Assembly: GCF_024204665.1 (NCBI RefSeq)
Contig: NZ_CP100355.1
Location: 3,577,451-3,641,450 of the forward strand
Direction: 5' to 3'
DNA length: 64,000 nucleotides
Source: Natronosalvus rutilus
GTDB taxonomy: Archaea; Halobacteriota; Halobacteria; Halobacteriales; Natrialbaceae
Of the stretch, positions 33,519 through 42,949 are shown piece after piece. The notes below the pieces were generated by a model. It saw only the letters and a list, made by a program, of their open reading frames with translations, had not been told where the DNA came from and searched no databases. The position numbers and the translations under genes are program-made. The stretch's first letter is position 1, and every line of letters begins with the position of its first letter.

Positions 33519-34937
33519 GTGTCATCGCCGCCGTTCCCTCGTCCGATCGAGACGCGCTCGCGGTTTGCCGGATTGCTGGCAGCGACCGCCGTCGGCGTCT
33601 ACCTCCTGGTGATCGTCGGCGCGACCACGTCGCTGACGAACGCCGTCACCGCGTGCACGTCCTGGCCGGTATGTGCTCCACCCACGGACCCGCTGAGCCA
33701 GACCGAACTCGCGATCGCGTGGGGCCACCGCATCGCCGCCGTCCTCGTCGGCCTCCTCCTGATCGGTACGACCCTCGTGGCCGCAATCGGCGACGCCACC
33801 CGGCGCGTCCGTTACGCCCTGTACGCCGCCGTCGCCCTGTACCCGGTTCAGGTCGCCGTCGGCGCCGCCACGGCGACGATGGGACCACAGGCGCTGATCC
33901 CCGGATTGCACCTCACCATCGGCGTCGCTATCTTCGCGTTCGTCGTCCTCGCCCTCGCGTGGGACCTTGAGGTCACCACCGGCTCGAGCGACGACCGAAT
34001 GGAGCCGCCGGAACCGATCGACACCAGTGACGCCTCGCCCCGACAGCTTCCCGACGGTGGATTCGCCAGAGCCCGGCTCACCGCCTACGCCTATTTCAAG
34101 ATGATGAAGCCGCGGCTCATGTGGCTGCTCTGTCTGGTTGCCGCTGCCGGCATGGCGCTGGCCGCTGGGCCGGACCTCGAGGCCCCGACCATCGTCGCGA
34201 CCCTCGGCGGTGGCGTCCTCGCCATCGGCGCCTCGGGAACGTTCAACCACGTCCTCGAGCGCGACATCGACAAGCAGATGTCCAGGACGGCCGACCGCCC
34301 GCTGGCGACCGACCTGGTTCCGGTTCGGAACGCCCTGCTGTTCGGGCTGTTCCTCACAGCTGCGTCGATGACGGTCTTCCTGTCGATCAACGCGCTGGCA
34401 GCCGCCCTCGGCCTCGTGGCCATCCTCTTTTACAGCGTCGTCTACACGCTATTGCTCAAACCGAACACCGTCCAGAACACGGTCATCGGCGGAGTCGCCG
34501 GCGCACTCCCGGCGCTCATCGGCTGGGCCGCCGTCACGAACGAAATCGGCGTCCCCGCCCTGGCACTGGCGGGCCTGATCTTCCTCTGGACGCCCGCGCA
34601 CTTCTACAACCTCGCGCTGGCCTACCAGGACGACTACGCCCGCGGCGGCTTCCCGATGATGCCCGTCGTCCGGGGCGAAACCGTCACGCGAAAGCATATC
34701 CTCTACTACATCGGAGCGACGCTCGTCGGCGCGGTCGCACTCGTCTGGCTCACGGATCTCGGTGCGCTCTACTCCGTCACCGTCGTGTGCTTCGGCGGTC
34801 TCTTCCTCTGGTTCGCCGTCGACCTCCATTTCGAGCAGACCGAACGGGCCGCGTTCCGCGCGTTCCACGCCTCGAACGCGTTCCTCGGGGCCGTCCTCGT
34901 GGCGATTCTGGTCGACGCGCTCGTCGTCATCGCGTAA
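33519..34937 (+). CDS. ctaB: Heme A synthase-like domain fused to heme O synthase
   Basis: The 472-residue protein starts at a GTG. Residues 1-160 are a half-size heme A synthase-like part with four helices: CTSWPVCAPP (conserved loop cysteine pair), AIAWGHRIAAVLV and LIPGLHLTIGVAIFAF, whose histidines match heme ligands. After a Pro/Asp linker, residues 187-472 are a UbiA-type heme O synthase: FKMMKPRLMWLL, NHVLERDIDKQMSRTADRPL, and YQDDYARGGFPMMPVV. Heme O synthase farnesylates heme B; heme A synthase oxidises the product. Fusion could channel heme O. Oxidase genes are not here. Confidence 0.9.
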   Translation: MSSPPFPRPIETRSRFAGLLAATAVGVYLLVIVGATTSLTNAVTACTSWPVCAPPTDPLSQTELAIAWGHRIAAVLVGLLLIGTTLVAAIGDATRRVRYALYAAVALYPVQVAVGAATATMGPQALIPGLHLTIGVAIFAFVVLALAWDLEVTTGSSDDRMEPPEPIDTSDASPRQLPDGGFARARLTAYAYFKMMKPRLMWLLCLVAAAGMALAAGPDLEAPTIVATLGGGVLAIGASGTFNHVLERDIDKQMSRTADRPLATDLVPVRNALLFGLFLTAASMTVFLSINALAAALGLVAILFYSVVYTLLLKPNTVQNTVIGGVAGALPALIGWAAVTNEIGVPALALAGLIFLWTPAHFYNLALAYQDDYARGGFPMMPVVRGETVTRKHILYYIGATLVGAVALVWLTDLGALYSVTVVCFGGLFLWFAVDLHFEQTERAAFRAFHASNAFLGAVLVAILVDALVVIA

Positions 34938-35184
34938 TCCCGGAGCGGGCAGGTAACCAACCGTTATCGATCCCGACGCGCTCGAGCCGACTATCCACAT
35001 CGAGCCTTCCGTTTTCGTGGCACCTCGAGTCGCCGATAATCCCGGGTTAGTCGTCCAGACCGCCGATCGTCGACTCGTGTGGCAGTCACAGCCAGCAGCG
35101 CGGGCCCTCGAGGCCGCGAGCCAGCGGGTCGAACGGTCGGCCGCCTTTTTGAGCGTCCTGCTCGGAGCCGACTCGAGGACCATC

Positions 35185-35646
35185 ATGAGCGACTCACCAC
35201 GCGGTTCGACGGACGCAACAGCCGACGACCGAACGACGCGAACGGGGGCGCGAGGGGACGCGAGCGGCCAGAAGTGGCTCAGCGGCTTCGTCTCGCTGAT
35301 CGGCCTCTGGATCGCGGTCTCGCCGTTCGTCTACGAGGCGGCGGAGACGGCCATCTGGAACAACGTGCTCGTAGGCGCGTCGATTTTCCTGCTCGCCGGC
35401 TACAACTACTACCGGATTCAGACGGCCCACCCCTCGAGTACGCCCGCGACGTCACTCGTGACGATCCTGGGACTGTGGCTGTTACTCTCGCCGTTCGTGC
35501 TCGCGTACGGGACCGATTCCGGTGGCGCCTACTGGAGTACCATCGTCTCGGGTGCCCTGACGGCGCTGCTCGCCGGGTACGTAGCCTACGCCGGGAGCCG
35601 AACGCCGACTAGCGCCGGAGCGGACGCGGCCGAAGGGGCCCGGTGA
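35185..35646 (+). CDS. SPW-repeat membrane protein
   Basis: The 153-residue protein starts MSDSPRGSTDAT and has four helices in two similar halves: FVSLIGLWIAVSPFVYEA and LVTILGLWLLLSPFVLAYG, the SPW motif (Ser-Pro-aromatic in tandem). The family has no known reaction. A charged disordered head precedes the helices. An in-frame extension upstream to 35017 is not convincing. A 247-base gap to the previous gene shows no gene. Confidence 0.85.
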   Translation: MSDSPRGSTDATADDRTTRTGARGDASGQKWLSGFVSLIGLWIAVSPFVYEAAETAIWNNVLVGASIFLLAGYNYYRIQTAHPSSTPATSLVTILGLWLLLSPFVLAYGTDSGGAYWSTIVSGALTALLAGYVAYAGSRTPTSAGADAAEGAR

Positions 35647-35721
35647 CGGGAACATCAGCCGAGACGGCCGAGGCGACTCGAGGGAGCAACCGTCCGCATC
35701 GAACGCGCCCCGGCCTCAAGT

Positions 35722-36678
35722 CTACCTGACTTCCGGCAGCACCGTCTCCGCGTAGAACTCGATTGCGCGCTCTTCCTCGTCACCGATCTGGTGGACGTAG
35801 ACGTGGTCGAACCCGGCGTCGACCGCCTCCTCGAGCGAGTCGACGTGCGCGTTGGGGTCGGGGTCGGTCACCGTCGACCCTTCTGCGATGTCCTCCTTCT
35901 CGACCATCTGGGTCGCCTGCTCGAAGTGGGCCGGACTCGGAAGCGCCTGGCTCAACTCGCCCGGGAGCGCGCCGTTCGGCCACATTTCGTACACCGTGTC
36001 GATCGCCTCCTTCTCGCTGTCGGCGTAGCAGACGTCGAGCTGGGTGTAGGTCGGTCCGTCCCCGCCGGCGTCCTCGTAGGCCTCGATGACCTCCTCCTGC
36101 GGGCCGACGGTCCAGAGACCGTCACCTTCTGCGGCGGCCATCCTGGCGGATTTCGGACCGAACGCCGAGACGACGACGTCGGGGCCCTCGTCGGGCACGG
36201 TGTAGAGCCTCGCGTCCTCGACCGTGAAGTGCTCCCCGTGGAAACTGATCGGCTCGCCCGTCCAGAGTTCGCGCATGACGTGGATGGCCTCGTCGAGCAT
36301 CTCGAGGCGAACCGAGTGCTCGGGCCAGCGCTCGCCGACGACGTGTTCGTTCAGGTTCTCGCCGGTTCCGACCCCGAAGGTGAACCGGCCGTCGGCCAGC
36401 TCCTGGACCGTTGCAACGGCCTGGGCGACGTTGACCGGATGGATGCGGACGATGGGGCAGGTGACGCCCACGCCGATTTCGATCTCCTCGGTTTCCCGGG
36501 CGATCGCGCCGAGCGTGCTCCAGACGAACGGGGACTCGCCCTGGGCGCTAATCCAGGGGTGGAAGTGATCCGAGATGGAAACGAAGTCGAAGCCGGCCTC
36601 CTCGGCAGCGACCGCGAGATCGACGAGTCGGTCGGGGCCCTGTTCCTCGCTCGAGAGGGTGTATCCGAACTGGGTCAT
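35722..36678 (-). CDS. F420-dependent oxidoreductase (luciferase-like, G6PDH type)
   Basis: The 318-residue protein starts MTQFGYTLSSEEQGPDRLVDLAVAAEEAGFDFVSISDHFHPW, the signature of LLM-type F420-dependent oxidoreductases (TIGR03557 type). Further conserved regions are GVGVTCPIVRIHPVNVAQAVATVQELADGRFTFGVGTGENLNEHVVGERWPE and TVGPQEEVIEAYEDAGGDGP. It would oxidise a sugar-phosphate-like or other substrate with F420; relation to the neighbouring sugar transporter is only positional. Alternative start two codons upstream. Confidence 0.9.
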   Translation of the reverse strand: MTQFGYTLSSEEQGPDRLVDLAVAAEEAGFDFVSISDHFHPWISAQGESPFVWSTLGAIARETEEIEIGVGVTCPIVRIHPVNVAQAVATVQELADGRFTFGVGTGENLNEHVVGERWPEHSVRLEMLDEAIHVMRELWTGEPISFHGEHFTVEDARLYTVPDEGPDVVVSAFGPKSARMAAAEGDGLWTVGPQEEVIEAYEDAGGDGPTYTQLDVCYADSEKEAIDTVYEMWPNGALPGELSQALPSPAHFEQATQMVEKEDIAEGSTVTDPDPNAHVDSLEEAVDAGFDHVYVHQIGDEEERAIEFYAETVLPEVR

Positions 36679-36839
36679 AGTCATCCATTTCACCGGAACG
36701 TGCGTAGTCGCTTCACTTGCAATCGCCACTCGATGGCGGTAGTCGTCTCGAGGCTCGCCGGGACTCGAGCAACCGATTCGGACGCGTTCGGCAATCCGGA
36801 GCGGGTCTGTCCCGCGACGCGAATCGTGACAGTGTCGGA

Positions 36840-36859
36840 ACCCGCTCGCGCGAGCGGGT
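36840..36859. repeat. 20-base perfect palindrome
   Basis: ACCCGCTCGC and GCGAGCGGGT join without a loop to form a perfect palindrome. A second, shorter palindrome GCTCGCGCGAGC lies at 36872-36883. Hairpin, terminator or operator roles are all possible. Confidence 0.8.
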
Positions 36860-36889
36860 CATTAACGTGACGCTCGCGCGAGCATCCTG

Positions 36890-36965
36890 CTATGGGACGA
36901 GGAAACTGGAGACCGCTATGAGACGTGAAAATTGAGGACGCTATAGGACGTAAAACTGGAGAATG
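36890..36965. repeat. Three imperfect 25-26-base tandem repeats
   Basis: Each unit begins CTAT and contains GGACG or GAGACG and an A-rich part (GAAACTGGAG, GAAAATTGAG, AAAACTGGAG). Short words (TAGCG, TTTCACGT on the complement) resemble the repeat at 12084-12238. Confidence 0.75.
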
Positions 36966-36980
36966 TCGCTCGAGGCCGGG

Positions 36981-38060
36981 CTACCCCGAGACGCCGCCGA
37001 AGGAGAGCCCGCTCTCGATGTAGCGCTGGGCGAACATGTAGACGAAGACGATGGGCGAGGCGTAAACCAGCGCGAACGCCGAGAACCGGCCCCACGGCAC
37101 CGTGTAGGTGTCGACCAGGCTGAACAGTCCGACGGGGAGCGTGTAGTTCTCGGGGCGCAAAACCAGCTGGGCGACGATGAACTCCATCCATCCGGTGAGG
37201 AAGATGAAGATGAAAATCGTCGCCAGCCCCGGCTTCGCCAGCGGCAGGACGATCTCCCAGGCGACACGGAACGGGGACGCCCCGTCCATGATCGCTGCCT
37301 CCTCGTAAGAGACCGGGATCGAGTCCATGTACGTCTTCAACAGCCAGGTGTTGAATGGCACGGCCATCGCCGCGTAGTAGACCGCCAGCACGAGTTTGTT
37401 GTTGGTGAGCCCGGTACTCGAGAAGATTGTGTACAGGGCGATCAGCGCCGCGATGCCGAGACCGCCGCCGATCTGGGTGAACAGAATGTAGCCGTAGAGC
37501 AGCTTCATCCGGCCGGCGAACTCCCGGCGGGAGAACGCGTAGGCGGCCGGGACGATGAGCGACATGGCGATCACGACGGTAGCGACGCCGATGAACAGGC
37601 TGTTCCAGAAGTACCTGGGGAAGTCCGACGTCGAATCGACGTAGTTGCTCGCGTCGAGGAAGACGATTCGTGGCCACTCGAAGTAGTACACTATGTCGGT
37701 GAAGGGAACGGCGATCCGAAAGATCGCCCCGGGAATGTACAGATCGCCGACGACCCAGACGAACGCGTCCAGGCTGAATTGCTCGGGGATCAGGCCGGCG
37801 CTATCGGTCGAGTAGAGCGTCGCGCCTTCCCCCTGCAGGGCGATCATGAGCACCCAGTAGATGGGGAGCAGCAGCACGAAGACGAACGCGAGCGTCGCGA
37901 GCGTCGAAACGGCGGGAATCAGTACGTCCCGCGGCGAGATCGTTCCCCGCCTGACTCCCTGGATCGTGTACTCCACGTCGGCCCGGAATTCGGCCGGCTT
38001 GTCGATTGCCGTACGTACGTCGCCCGCGAGTTTTCGGCGAATGCTTTCGAACATCGTCAT
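36981..38060 (-). CDS. ABC sugar transporter permease (MalG-like)
   Basis: The 359-residue protein has six or so helices after a soluble N-terminus and the permease EAA loop SYEEAAIMDGASPFRVAWEIVLPLAKPGL at about 266-294, the docking site for the ATPase. Together with the MalF-like gene upstream and the lipoprotein binding protein it forms an importer of oligosaccharides, probably maltodextrin by its company. The ATG at 38060 overlaps nothing; the stop lies beside the repeat region. Confidence 0.92.
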   Translation of the reverse strand: MTMFESIRRKLAGDVRTAIDKPAEFRADVEYTIQGVRRGTISPRDVLIPAVSTLATLAFVFVLLLPIYWVLMIALQGEGATLYSTDSAGLIPEQFSLDAFVWVVGDLYIPGAIFRIAVPFTDIVYYFEWPRIVFLDASNYVDSTSDFPRYFWNSLFIGVATVVIAMSLIVPAAYAFSRREFAGRMKLLYGYILFTQIGGGLGIAALIALYTIFSSTGLTNNKLVLAVYYAAMAVPFNTWLLKTYMDSIPVSYEEAAIMDGASPFRVAWEIVLPLAKPGLATIFIFIFLTGWMEFIVAQLVLRPENYTLPVGLFSLVDTYTVPWGRFSAFALVYASPIVFVYMFAQRYIESGLSFGGVSG

Positions 38061-38062
38061 GG

Positions 38063-39055
38063 TTAGTTCACCCCCTCCGCCAGCTGTCCCTTCCAGACCG
38101 CGGCGAGCATGAAGATGCCAATGAAGACGACGGCAGTCATCATGATCGCGGCCCCGGCCCCGTAGGCGTCGAACGTGAACGCCTCGCGGTAGCCGTACAG
38201 GATGATGAGTTCGTTCGCACGACCCGGCCCACCCCGGTTGAACACGTACGGGATGAGGAACTGTGTGAACGACGCCGCGGCGGTCAAGATTGCCGCGAAC
38301 ATCACGGGTCGCTTGATCGACGGCACGGTCACGTTCAGGAACCGGTGAACGAAGCCGGCGCCGTCGACCTTCGCGGCGTCGAGCAAGTCGTCCGGGACGG
38401 CCTGGAGCGCGCTCACGGTGATGATGACCATGAACGGGTACGCCAGCCACATCTCGGTCAGAAGGTAGGTTCCGAACGCGAGCCACCGGTCGTTGAACCA
38501 CGACTGGGTTCCGTACCCCAGTGCCATGACCGCCTGGTTCGCCAGTCCGAACCGGGCCGAACTGAATACGCCCTTCCAGATCGTAATCGTGAAAATCGGC
38601 GGGAGCGCCCACGGGATGATGATGATCGACCGCAGGTACCGCTTCCCGCGAACGCGGTCGCTCGTTACGAGCATCGCGAGGAACAGTCCGAACGCCACTT
38701 TGAGCGTCACGCTCACGGCGACGAACAGCCACGTAATGCCGAGGGAGTTCCAGAAGGCAGGGTCGGACAGCACCGCGACGTAATTTTCCAATCCGACGAA
38801 GTTCTCCACCCCACGCAGGCCGAAGAAGCCGGTTAATCCGCCGGGTCCGTCCTGGAAGACGGTCGCCGGTTCGGCGTCGGTAAAGGACAGGTAGATCGTA
38901 AACAGGAGCGGGAAGAACATGAATAGCGAGAAGAAAAACAGGCCCGGCAAGACCAGGAGCAACGCGCTGTTGTCACTGATCCACTCCTGCATCGACTCCG
39001 GTACTACCGCACGGTACCCGTCCCGTGAGCGCGCTCCGACTGAAGAAAGGCTCAT
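38063..39055 (-). CDS. ABC sugar transporter permease (MalF-like)
   Basis: The 330-residue protein has six helices and the permease motif DLLDAAKVDGAGFVHRFLNVTVPSIKRP. The N-terminal region (ALLLVLPGLFFFSLFMFFPLLFTIYLSFTDAEPATVFQDGPGG) is typical of MalF types of the CUT1 class. It ends two bases before the MalG-like start, so the two are co-transcribed and likely coupled. Both form the membrane channel. Confidence 0.92.
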   Translation of the reverse strand: MSLSSVGARSRDGYRAVVPESMQEWISDNSALLLVLPGLFFFSLFMFFPLLFTIYLSFTDAEPATVFQDGPGGLTGFFGLRGVENFVGLENYVAVLSDPAFWNSLGITWLFVAVSVTLKVAFGLFLAMLVTSDRVRGKRYLRSIIIIPWALPPIFTITIWKGVFSSARFGLANQAVMALGYGTQSWFNDRWLAFGTYLLTEMWLAYPFMVIITVSALQAVPDDLLDAAKVDGAGFVHRFLNVTVPSIKRPVMFAAILTAAASFTQFLIPYVFNRGGPGRANELIILYGYREAFTFDAYGAGAAIMMTAVVFIGIFMLAAVWKGQLAEGVN

Positions 39056-39069
39056 TGGTGGTCAGACGT

Positions 39070-40398
39070 TCAGTTCCAGGCGTCCTGAATTTGACTCTCG
39101 GCGGCGGCCATCGCGTCCTCGACGGACTTGTTGCCGTTGAGGGCCTCGAACCACTCGGTCTCGAGCGGTTCCCAGACGGCCTGGAAGTCCGCTGCCGTCG
39201 GCATCGGGTTGCCCTGGCTGACGGCCGCGGAGAAGCCCTGCAGGTTTTCGGACAGTTCGCTGGATTCCTCGCCGTCGTCGGCGAAGGCGTTGTGGACCGG
39301 GATGAACCCGTGTTTGTCCGCCTGTTCGGCGATCAGGCTCGTGTTGGTCGTGTACCACTCCGCGAAGCCGATTGCCGAGTCGGCTCGCTCCTGGTCTTCG
39401 TCCATCGCGGCGGCGAAGTAGAACAGCTGGACGCCCGTGAATGGGCTGGGCTCGTTGCCCTCGACTTCGGGCCACGGCGCGATACCGTAGTCGAGGTCGT
39501 TATCGTCGAAGTTTCCGAGGTTCCACGGACCGGTGATGAGGAACGGCGAGTTCCCCTCGATGAACACTGACTGCTGGGCCTCTCCGCCGGGGTCGGCCGG
39601 CATGTAGTCCCAGACGTTGTCGATGACGTACTGGAAGCCGGCGATGGTTTCGTCGTTCGTGAGACCGAGTTCGCCGGATTCCTCGTCGTAGTAGTAGCCA
39701 CCGAAGCCGTGCGGGAACGCGCTGACGTGGTAGGCGTCCATCGGCCAGGTGAACCCGTAGGTGTTGTTCTCGGGGGCGTGGTGCTCCTCGGCGATCTCGA
39801 GCACTTCCTCGAACGTCTCGGGCGCCTCGTCGACGTACTCCTTGTTGTAGACGAGAGCGACGGTTTCGGCCGCGAAGGGCAGGCCGAGGGTCGCACCGTC
39901 GTAGCGCGCCGAGTTCGCGTTGTCCCCGAAGTACTCCTCGGGATCGATGTTCAGGTTGTCGCTCTGGTCGCTCAGGAAGCCGTTCTCGTGGTACTTCCCG
40001 ACCCAGTCGTGGGCCCAGACGAACAGTTCGGGCCCGTCGCCGGCGGGGATCGTCGCCGTCGTCTGATCCTCGAGTTCCGACACCGCGTTCGGACTGATCG
40101 TGATGTCGTAGCTGCCGTTGAACTCCTCAATGTACGAGTCGAAGGAGTCCTGCTCGCCTTCGCTGAGGTCGTGCCAGAGTTCGGCCTCGCCGGAGACACC
40201 CTCGGGTTCGACAGTCGGCCAGTCCTCGTCCTCCTCGTACTCGCCGTTGCCGTTGCCGGTTTCGTTGCCGTTCCCATTGCCGTCCCCGTTCCCATCACCG
40301 TTGCCGCTGGGATCTTCGGTACTGATACATCCTGCCAGGGCACCTGCCGCCGAGGCACCCGCGAGGTACTTCACCAGCGTCCTCCTATCCATTGTCAT
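39070..40398 (-). CDS. Sugar-binding lipoprotein (MalE-like)
   Basis: The 442-residue protein has a Tat-like signal (DRRTLVKYLAG) and lipobox at LAGC (about 20-23), then a Gly/Asn/Asp linker, and the binding-protein domain of class 1 solute-binding proteins (ELFVWAHDWVGKYHENGFL, VYNKEYVDEAPETFEEVLE, SAFPHGFGGYYYDEESGELG). It is anchored outside and presents a sugar to the MalFG-like permeases; maltodextrin is inferred from the adjacent amylolytic genes. ATG at 40398 is used; an ATG two codons on has better TATA spacing (AATTATA near 40417). Confidence 0.92.
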   Translation of the reverse strand: MTMDRRTLVKYLAGASAAGALAGCISTEDPSGNGDGNGDGNGNGNETGNGNGEYEEDEDWPTVEPEGVSGEAELWHDLSEGEQDSFDSYIEEFNGSYDITISPNAVSELEDQTTATIPAGDGPELFVWAHDWVGKYHENGFLSDQSDNLNIDPEEYFGDNANSARYDGATLGLPFAAETVALVYNKEYVDEAPETFEEVLEIAEEHHAPENNTYGFTWPMDAYHVSAFPHGFGGYYYDEESGELGLTNDETIAGFQYVIDNVWDYMPADPGGEAQQSVFIEGNSPFLITGPWNLGNFDDNDLDYGIAPWPEVEGNEPSPFTGVQLFYFAAAMDEDQERADSAIGFAEWYTTNTSLIAEQADKHGFIPVHNAFADDGEESSELSENLQGFSAAVSQGNPMPTAADFQAVWEPLETEWFEALNGNKSVEDAMAAAESQIQDAWN

Positions 40399-40468
40399 GG
40401 TGAATACGTGATGAATTATAACTTCACCTATTTAGTCCTTTGGATGCGGATGCCAACCACACTCGTGG

Positions 40469-42949
40469 TTACGGAACGTCCCGTTTCAATCGAAGGACTA
40501 CAGTCGTCGTCTCGAGGTCCCAGACGACCTCCCCAACGTTGACGGCGACGACACGTATCGGTGACGATGCATCGCCCTTCTCGAGCGAGAAACGCCCGTC
40601 CGTGACCGCTATCGTCTCGACTCCTGCGTCCGTCTGGGCGACGACGTAGTCGCCGTCAGTGGTGCCCGACACAGTCTCGCCATCGGCCTCGAGCTCGAGC
40701 GTCGGGCTCGTTGGCTCGCTCGAGGTGCGACCACGACCTCGCCCGCGGAAGAAGTCCGCGACGATTTCGGGCGTCTCAACCGGGCGTCCGGCGTCGATGG
40801 AGTGAGCGAGGCGAACGTACTGGGCGCAACTCCACGCCAGGGGCGTCGCAGCCGCGGTTCCGCTGCCGAACGTCCAGCCGAACTCGGTCGGGTCTTCGCT
40901 GTCCCAGACCTGTTCCGGGAGCATTCGCCCGCTGTTGGCGAAGCCGGTCATCGTCTCCAGGAGGGCCGACGGCTCGAGGTCGGCGTCGGTCTCGTCGGCG
41001 AGCAGTTCGTACTCCCCGCGTTCACCCGTGAAGATGGGCCACAGTCGACCCTTGCCCGCGTGCGTGAGCGACCATGGCGCGCCCGCGCCGTCCGGTCCGT
41101 CGGCGGTCTGTTCGCCGTAGCCGTCGCCGTTGTACCGGTACCACGCGGACCCGTGGGGCGTGTCGACGTGGATCGTCTCGTCGACGACGGCAAGCGAGTT
41201 GCGGACGACCTCGTCGTCCCAGGGGACGATTCCGAGTCGCACCAACTCGAGAAAGCCCGCGTCGACGATGTCGCGTTCGTCGAGCGTCGGTCCGCCGTTG
41301 GCGAGGGTCCGCTCGCTCGGCTCGTCGGGTCGACCGTCAGCGCTCACGCGAACGTAGTAGGGTGCGTCGTGCTCGTCGGTGCCTGTCGTCGTGGCACACC
41401 ACTCCTCGACGCCGCGCGACCAGTCGTCGGCGACCGCGAGACAACGGATGGCGTCCTCGTCCGCGCCCGCGCGGTCGGCGAACCAGGCCGCACAGACGAG
41501 CCCCGCGATCTCGGCGGCGATCGTACTCGGGGAGTAGCCCGCCTCCTCCTCCCAGCGCTCCTGTTCGCTGTCGGGTCCGCTTCGCAGGACGTACTCCGCA
41601 ATGGTCCGCACGTCCTCGTAATCGTAACTCGCCGCCTCGAGCCCGTAGCCGTGGCGGTTCGCGAACTGGTAGGCCATGACGACCGGGAACGAGACGTTGT
41701 CCAGTTGCTCGCCGCCCCATCGCGTGGTCCCCTCAAGGTAGGTGTTCTGCGGGAGGAAACCGTCGTCCTCGAGCTGGTAGCGAAAGAGGTACTCCGTGGC
41801 GTCGATCGCGCTCTCGACGTCGCCCATCGCCTCGAAGGCGGTCGAGACCTGGTAGAGGTCTCGCGACCAGACGAAGTTGTAGCCGTAGTCCGCCGCTTCG
41901 GTGGCCTCGACACCGGTTCCCCAGGGGACCGAGGGAGACGCGAGGCCCGCGCCGACGAACGTCTTGTCCTCGACGGCCTTGAGGACCATCGCCGCGAAGT
42001 CGTACTGGACGCGCCGGTCCGGATCGCCGGCGACGCTCGCGGGGACGTTCAGGTCCGTGAGGTACGACCGCCAGGAGTCGACGTAGTCCTCGCGAATCGT
42101 CTCGAAGCCGCCCTCGAGCGCTCGCCTCGTTTCCGCCCGTGCCGCGTCCGTATCCGCCTCGGTCGCGAATCCGAGTGCGACTTCGGTCTCGAGGGCAGAA
42201 ACGCCACTCCCGACGCGAGCGCCGAGCGAGACGATTCCCTCGCCCGAAACCGCGGCGCCGGCGTCCCCCTCGAGCGGCTCCATCCCGTTCTCCCCGCCCT
42301 CGCGGACCGCCGCCCAGTCGAACCCGTTCGCGGCCTCGAGTGCCAGCGCAACGTGGTAGGGCTCGCCGTCCTGGTCGTGAATGACGGTCGACCCGCCGCC
42401 GGTGTCGGAGGCGACGAGTCCGTAGTCGCCGGTCTTGCCTCGGCGTTCGGCGCGGGTGTGGACGCCTCGTGCGGATGGCGTCGGCTGGCCGACGACGTAA
42501 ATGTCGTACTCGGTGGGAGCGTCGGCCGCGTCGAACGCGATCGAACAGCACAGCGCCTCGTTCTCGGTATCGACGGCGGTTTCGACGGTCAGCGTCCAGT
42601 CACGGCCCGCCTCCGTCTCACGAAACCGGTGCTCGTAGACGAGCGCGTCGTCGGCCGTCGGCGTCACGGTGCGCTCGAGCGTATCGGTCGCGCGCTGGGT
42701 CGGTCGACTCGTTCGCGCCACGTAGCCGTCGCCGTCGGTGACGACGAACGACAGCGTTCGCAGGTTCATCACGTCCACGCGCGGGAACCGCGGTTCGGTG
42801 ATCGCTCCGTCGGTCAGGGTGCACCAGACGCGCGTCGGATCGTCGGTGTCGTAGTCTTGGGGCGTCTCGAGCCCGTACGTTTCGCCGCTCGCCCAGCTCA
42901 CGGTGGGAAATCGATTCGAGTCGTCGTGGATCGAATTCGGTGTCGTCAT
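40469..42949 (-). CDS. Glucoamylase (GH15), large form
   Basis: The 826-residue protein is a GH15 glucan 1,4-alpha-glucosidase, releasing glucose from chain ends. It has a beta-rich N-terminal glucodextranase-type part (VSWASGETYGLETPQDY; about 1-270), the catalytic toroid (NFVWSRDLYQVSTAFEAMG; RMLPEQVWDSED carrying a likely catalytic Glu) and a C-terminal beta domain with Ser/Thr-rich linker. No signal peptide is present, so it should act inside the cell after uptake of maltodextrin. It lies directly upstream of malEFG-like genes on the same strand. Confidence 0.93.
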   Translation of the reverse strand: MTTPNSIHDDSNRFPTVSWASGETYGLETPQDYDTDDPTRVWCTLTDGAITEPRFPRVDVMNLRTLSFVVTDGDGYVARTSRPTQRATDTLERTVTPTADDALVYEHRFRETEAGRDWTLTVETAVDTENEALCCSIAFDAADAPTEYDIYVVGQPTPSARGVHTRAERRGKTGDYGLVASDTGGGSTVIHDQDGEPYHVALALEAANGFDWAAVREGGENGMEPLEGDAGAAVSGEGIVSLGARVGSGVSALETEVALGFATEADTDAARAETRRALEGGFETIREDYVDSWRSYLTDLNVPASVAGDPDRRVQYDFAAMVLKAVEDKTFVGAGLASPSVPWGTGVEATEAADYGYNFVWSRDLYQVSTAFEAMGDVESAIDATEYLFRYQLEDDGFLPQNTYLEGTTRWGGEQLDNVSFPVVMAYQFANRHGYGLEAASYDYEDVRTIAEYVLRSGPDSEQERWEEEAGYSPSTIAAEIAGLVCAAWFADRAGADEDAIRCLAVADDWSRGVEEWCATTTGTDEHDAPYYVRVSADGRPDEPSERTLANGGPTLDERDIVDAGFLELVRLGIVPWDDEVVRNSLAVVDETIHVDTPHGSAWYRYNGDGYGEQTADGPDGAGAPWSLTHAGKGRLWPIFTGERGEYELLADETDADLEPSALLETMTGFANSGRMLPEQVWDSEDPTEFGWTFGSGTAAATPLAWSCAQYVRLAHSIDAGRPVETPEIVADFFRGRGRGRTSSEPTSPTLELEADGETVSGTTDGDYVVAQTDAGVETIAVTDGRFSLEKGDASSPIRVVAVNVGEVVWDLETTTVVLRLKRDVP

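Larger units (their letters stand above)
36679..36980. other. 302-base intergenic region with palindromes and short repeats
   Basis: No gene is visible. The region separates the oxidoreductase from the end of the sugar transporter. It contains a 20-base palindrome (36840-36859), a 12-base palindrome (36872-36883) and three 25-26-base repeats (36890-36965), described separately. Confidence 0.7.
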
